From an uncultured Clostridia bacterium (GTDB lineage Bacteria > Bacillota > Clostridia > Lachnospirales > Anaerotignaceae), in assembly GCA_937888765.1 (NCBI GenBank), contig CALASU010000054.1, positions 1 through 6,576 on the forward strand: DNA of 6,576 bases, given 5' to 3'. The position numbers and the translations under genes were made by a program. Shown one piece after another: positions 6,079 through 6,576 of this stretch; the stretch's first letter is position 1, and each line of letters opens with the position of its first letter. The notes beneath the pieces were generated by a model. The model was not told the DNA's origin and searched no databases. It was given only the letters and a program-made list of their open reading frames with translations.

Positions 6079-6104
6079 AAACCACTAGTTTAACTAGTGG
6101 TTTT
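6079..6104 (+). repeat. Right subterminal hairpin of the IS200 element, terminator-like
   Basis: AAACCACTAGTT (6079-6090) and AACTAGTGGTTT (6092-6103) are complementary; a practical stem is ACCACTAG/CTAGTGGT with a five-base loop. It ends in TTTT and directly precedes the TTGAT right end. It probably serves both as the TnpA-recognised right-end palindrome and as the tnpA transcription terminator. Confidence 0.7.
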
Positions 6105-6109
6105 GATTA

Positions 6110-6150
6110 TGGTGGTATGGAAAGGGTAGCAACGGCATACCACCAATTTT
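6110..6150. terminator. Hairpin downstream of the IS, possible terminator
   Basis: TGGTGGTATG (6110-6119) and CATACCACCA (6136-6145) give a perfect 10-bp stem with a 16-base loop, followed by ATTTT on the plus strand. On the minus strand it lies 12 bases after the stop of the HTH gene but lacks a T-tract there. It belongs to the pre-IS sequence. The large loop makes a recognition or regulatory role an alternative to termination. Confidence 0.45.
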
Positions 6151-6157
6151 ATAAACA

Positions 6158-6409
6158 CTAAATCTTAAACTTCAAAACTGCTAGCATTAGTTTTGAACGC
6201 AAACGATCATATATATCTCTATCAACACCATAATAGAGATTCCCTCTATCATCTCGGAATCTTCGGATAGATAAAGAAACCATATAGCTTTCATAATGAT
6301 GCAAAACATAATCCATAGCTTCAAAGTCTCCTTGGGTTGCCGCTACAATCACCAGATACGGAAGCAAACCTGTGTCATCTTTCTTTTCTGTTTCAACTGT
6401 TCGTTTCAT
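6158..6409 (-). CDS. Tn916 Orf8-like helix-turn-helix regulatory protein (HTH_16 type)
   Basis: 83-residue protein with the typical pattern of the small HTH_16 proteins of Tn916-family and related ICEs: LLPYLVIVAATQGDFEAMDYVLHHYESYM (15-43), then LYYGVDRDIYDRLRSKLMLAVLKFKI at the C-terminus. The ATGDxxA-like helical segment and the terminal LxxAVLKFKI are what I recognise. The ATG overlaps the stop of the upstream sigma-like gene as ATGA, and AGGGAG (complement of 6419-6424) lies 9 bases ahead. In Tn916 the Orf7/Orf8 pair lies in the regulatory region controlling excision and transfer genes; a similar role is inferred. It transcribes convergently to the transfer genes. Confidence 0.85.
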   Translation of the reverse strand: MKRTVETEKKDDTGLLPYLVIVAATQGDFEAMDYVLHHYESYMVSLSIRRFRDDRGNLYYGVDRDIYDRLRSKLMLAVLKFKI

Positions 6410-6576
6410 AAATGCATTCTCCCTAAAACTATTTTCAACAACTCAAATGCGCTCTTACGCCGATATTGAATCGTACTTCTTGAAACATTGCGGATCTTTG
6501 CAATCTCTGCATCATTCATACTGGTGCTAGAATGAATATAGTACAAAATAAAATGAGACATTCCCTCAAAATAATG
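6406..6576 (-). CDS. Sigma-70 region 4-like protein (Tn916 Orf7-like), C-terminal fragment at window edge
   Basis: The minus-strand frame from the right edge to TGA (6406-6408) encodes 56 residues without interruption. It contains a region 4.2 helix-turn-helix: MNDAEIAKIRNVSRS followed by TIQYRRKSAFELLK. This matches the C-terminus of the Orf7-type sigma-like regulators of Tn916-family elements, normally about 140 residues, so roughly the N-terminal 60% lies outside the window. The stop overlaps the ATG of the Orf8-like gene, the same pairing as in Tn916-type elements. Such proteins are thought to direct transcription of ICE genes. Family assignment is good; the promoters it acts on are not visible here. 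Confidence 0.8.
   Translation of the reverse strand, partial: HYFEGMSHFILYYIHSSTSMNDAEIAKIRNVSRSTIQYRRKSAFELLKIVLGRMHL

Larger units (their letters stand above)
5367..6107 (+). mobile_element. IS200-type insertion sequence (IS200/IS605 family, tnpA only)
   Basis: A 741-bp element with one HUH/Y1 transposase gene and no TnpB, as expected of the IS200 group (about 700 bp). There are no terminal inverted repeats; instead there are subterminal hairpins. Left: CCACCAGC (5394-5401) and GCTGGTGG (5405-5412) with a TCT loop. Right: ACCACTAG (6081-6088) and CTAGTGGT (6094-6101). Boundaries are inferred from TTGAT at 5362-5366 (left flank, target) and again at 6103-6107 (right end of the element). This is the family rule that the right cleavage site resembles the left target; ISDra2 also uses TTGAT. 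The repeat extends to TTTTGATT, so ends are uncertain by a base or so. The element appears intact and its gene undamaged. Confidence 0.8.

Noticed and set aside
5971..6104. Hairpin cluster as a CRISPR array or omega-RNA guide
   Set aside because: There are no repeated units with spacers, and no tnpB or iscB gene in the element to use such a guide.

Overview
The window looks like part of an integrative conjugative element (ICE) or similar mobile region from a low-to-moderate-GC Firmicute, most likely a gut Clostridia (Lachnospiraceae/Oscillospiraceae type). This rests on protein family resemblance recalled from knowledge, not on a search: a VirB6/TrbL-like channel protein of the kind found in Tn1549/CTn-type ICEs, a membrane-anchored lysozyme/M23 cell-wall hydrolase, and a Tn916-Orf7/Orf8-like regulatory pair. 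Strong AGGAGG-type ribosome sites, TTG and GTG starts and A/T-rich spacers fit the same group.

Layout, left to right. (1) Bases 3-551: 5'-truncated sugar O-acetyltransferase of the hexapeptide-repeat family, closed by a strong intrinsic terminator (558-582). (2) Bases 627-2558 and 2559-4091: two abutting transfer genes. The first is a 643-residue polytopic VirB6/TrbL-like protein with a long hydrophilic tail. The second is a 510-residue hydrolase with an N-terminal membrane anchor, a lysozyme-like domain and a complete zinc M23 endopeptidase domain. (3) Bases 4098-5185: a DUF1016/YhcG-type PDDEXK nuclease gene with its own promoter-like sequence. (4) Bases 5193-5337: a degenerate second copy of the last ~48 codons of the M23 domain, followed by a terminator hairpin (5340-5363). 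The nuclease gene is therefore bracketed by two copies of the hydrolase 3' end. (5) Bases 5367-6107: an apparently complete single-gene IS200-type insertion sequence, with a HUH/Y1 TnpA, subterminal hairpins, a ribosome-site-sequestering leader and a hairpin-rich 3' region. It sits right at the foot of the terminator. (6) Bases 6110-6145: a further hairpin. (7) On the minus strand, 6158-6409 (Orf8-like HTH protein) and 6406-6576 (C-terminal end of an Orf7-like sigma-70 region 4 protein, running off the right edge), overlapping by ATGA.

How it fits together: the transfer genes would build the mating channel and open the wall for it. The acetyltransferase, the YhcG-like nuclease and the IS look like cargo or later arrivals. 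The Orf7/Orf8-like pair is probably regulatory and transcribes convergently towards the transfer genes. The most interesting structures are the M23-tail duplication around the nuclease and the regulatory architecture of the IS200 element, whose promoter lies at the edge of an RBS-masking inverted repeat. No CRISPR array, tRNA or rRNA was seen.
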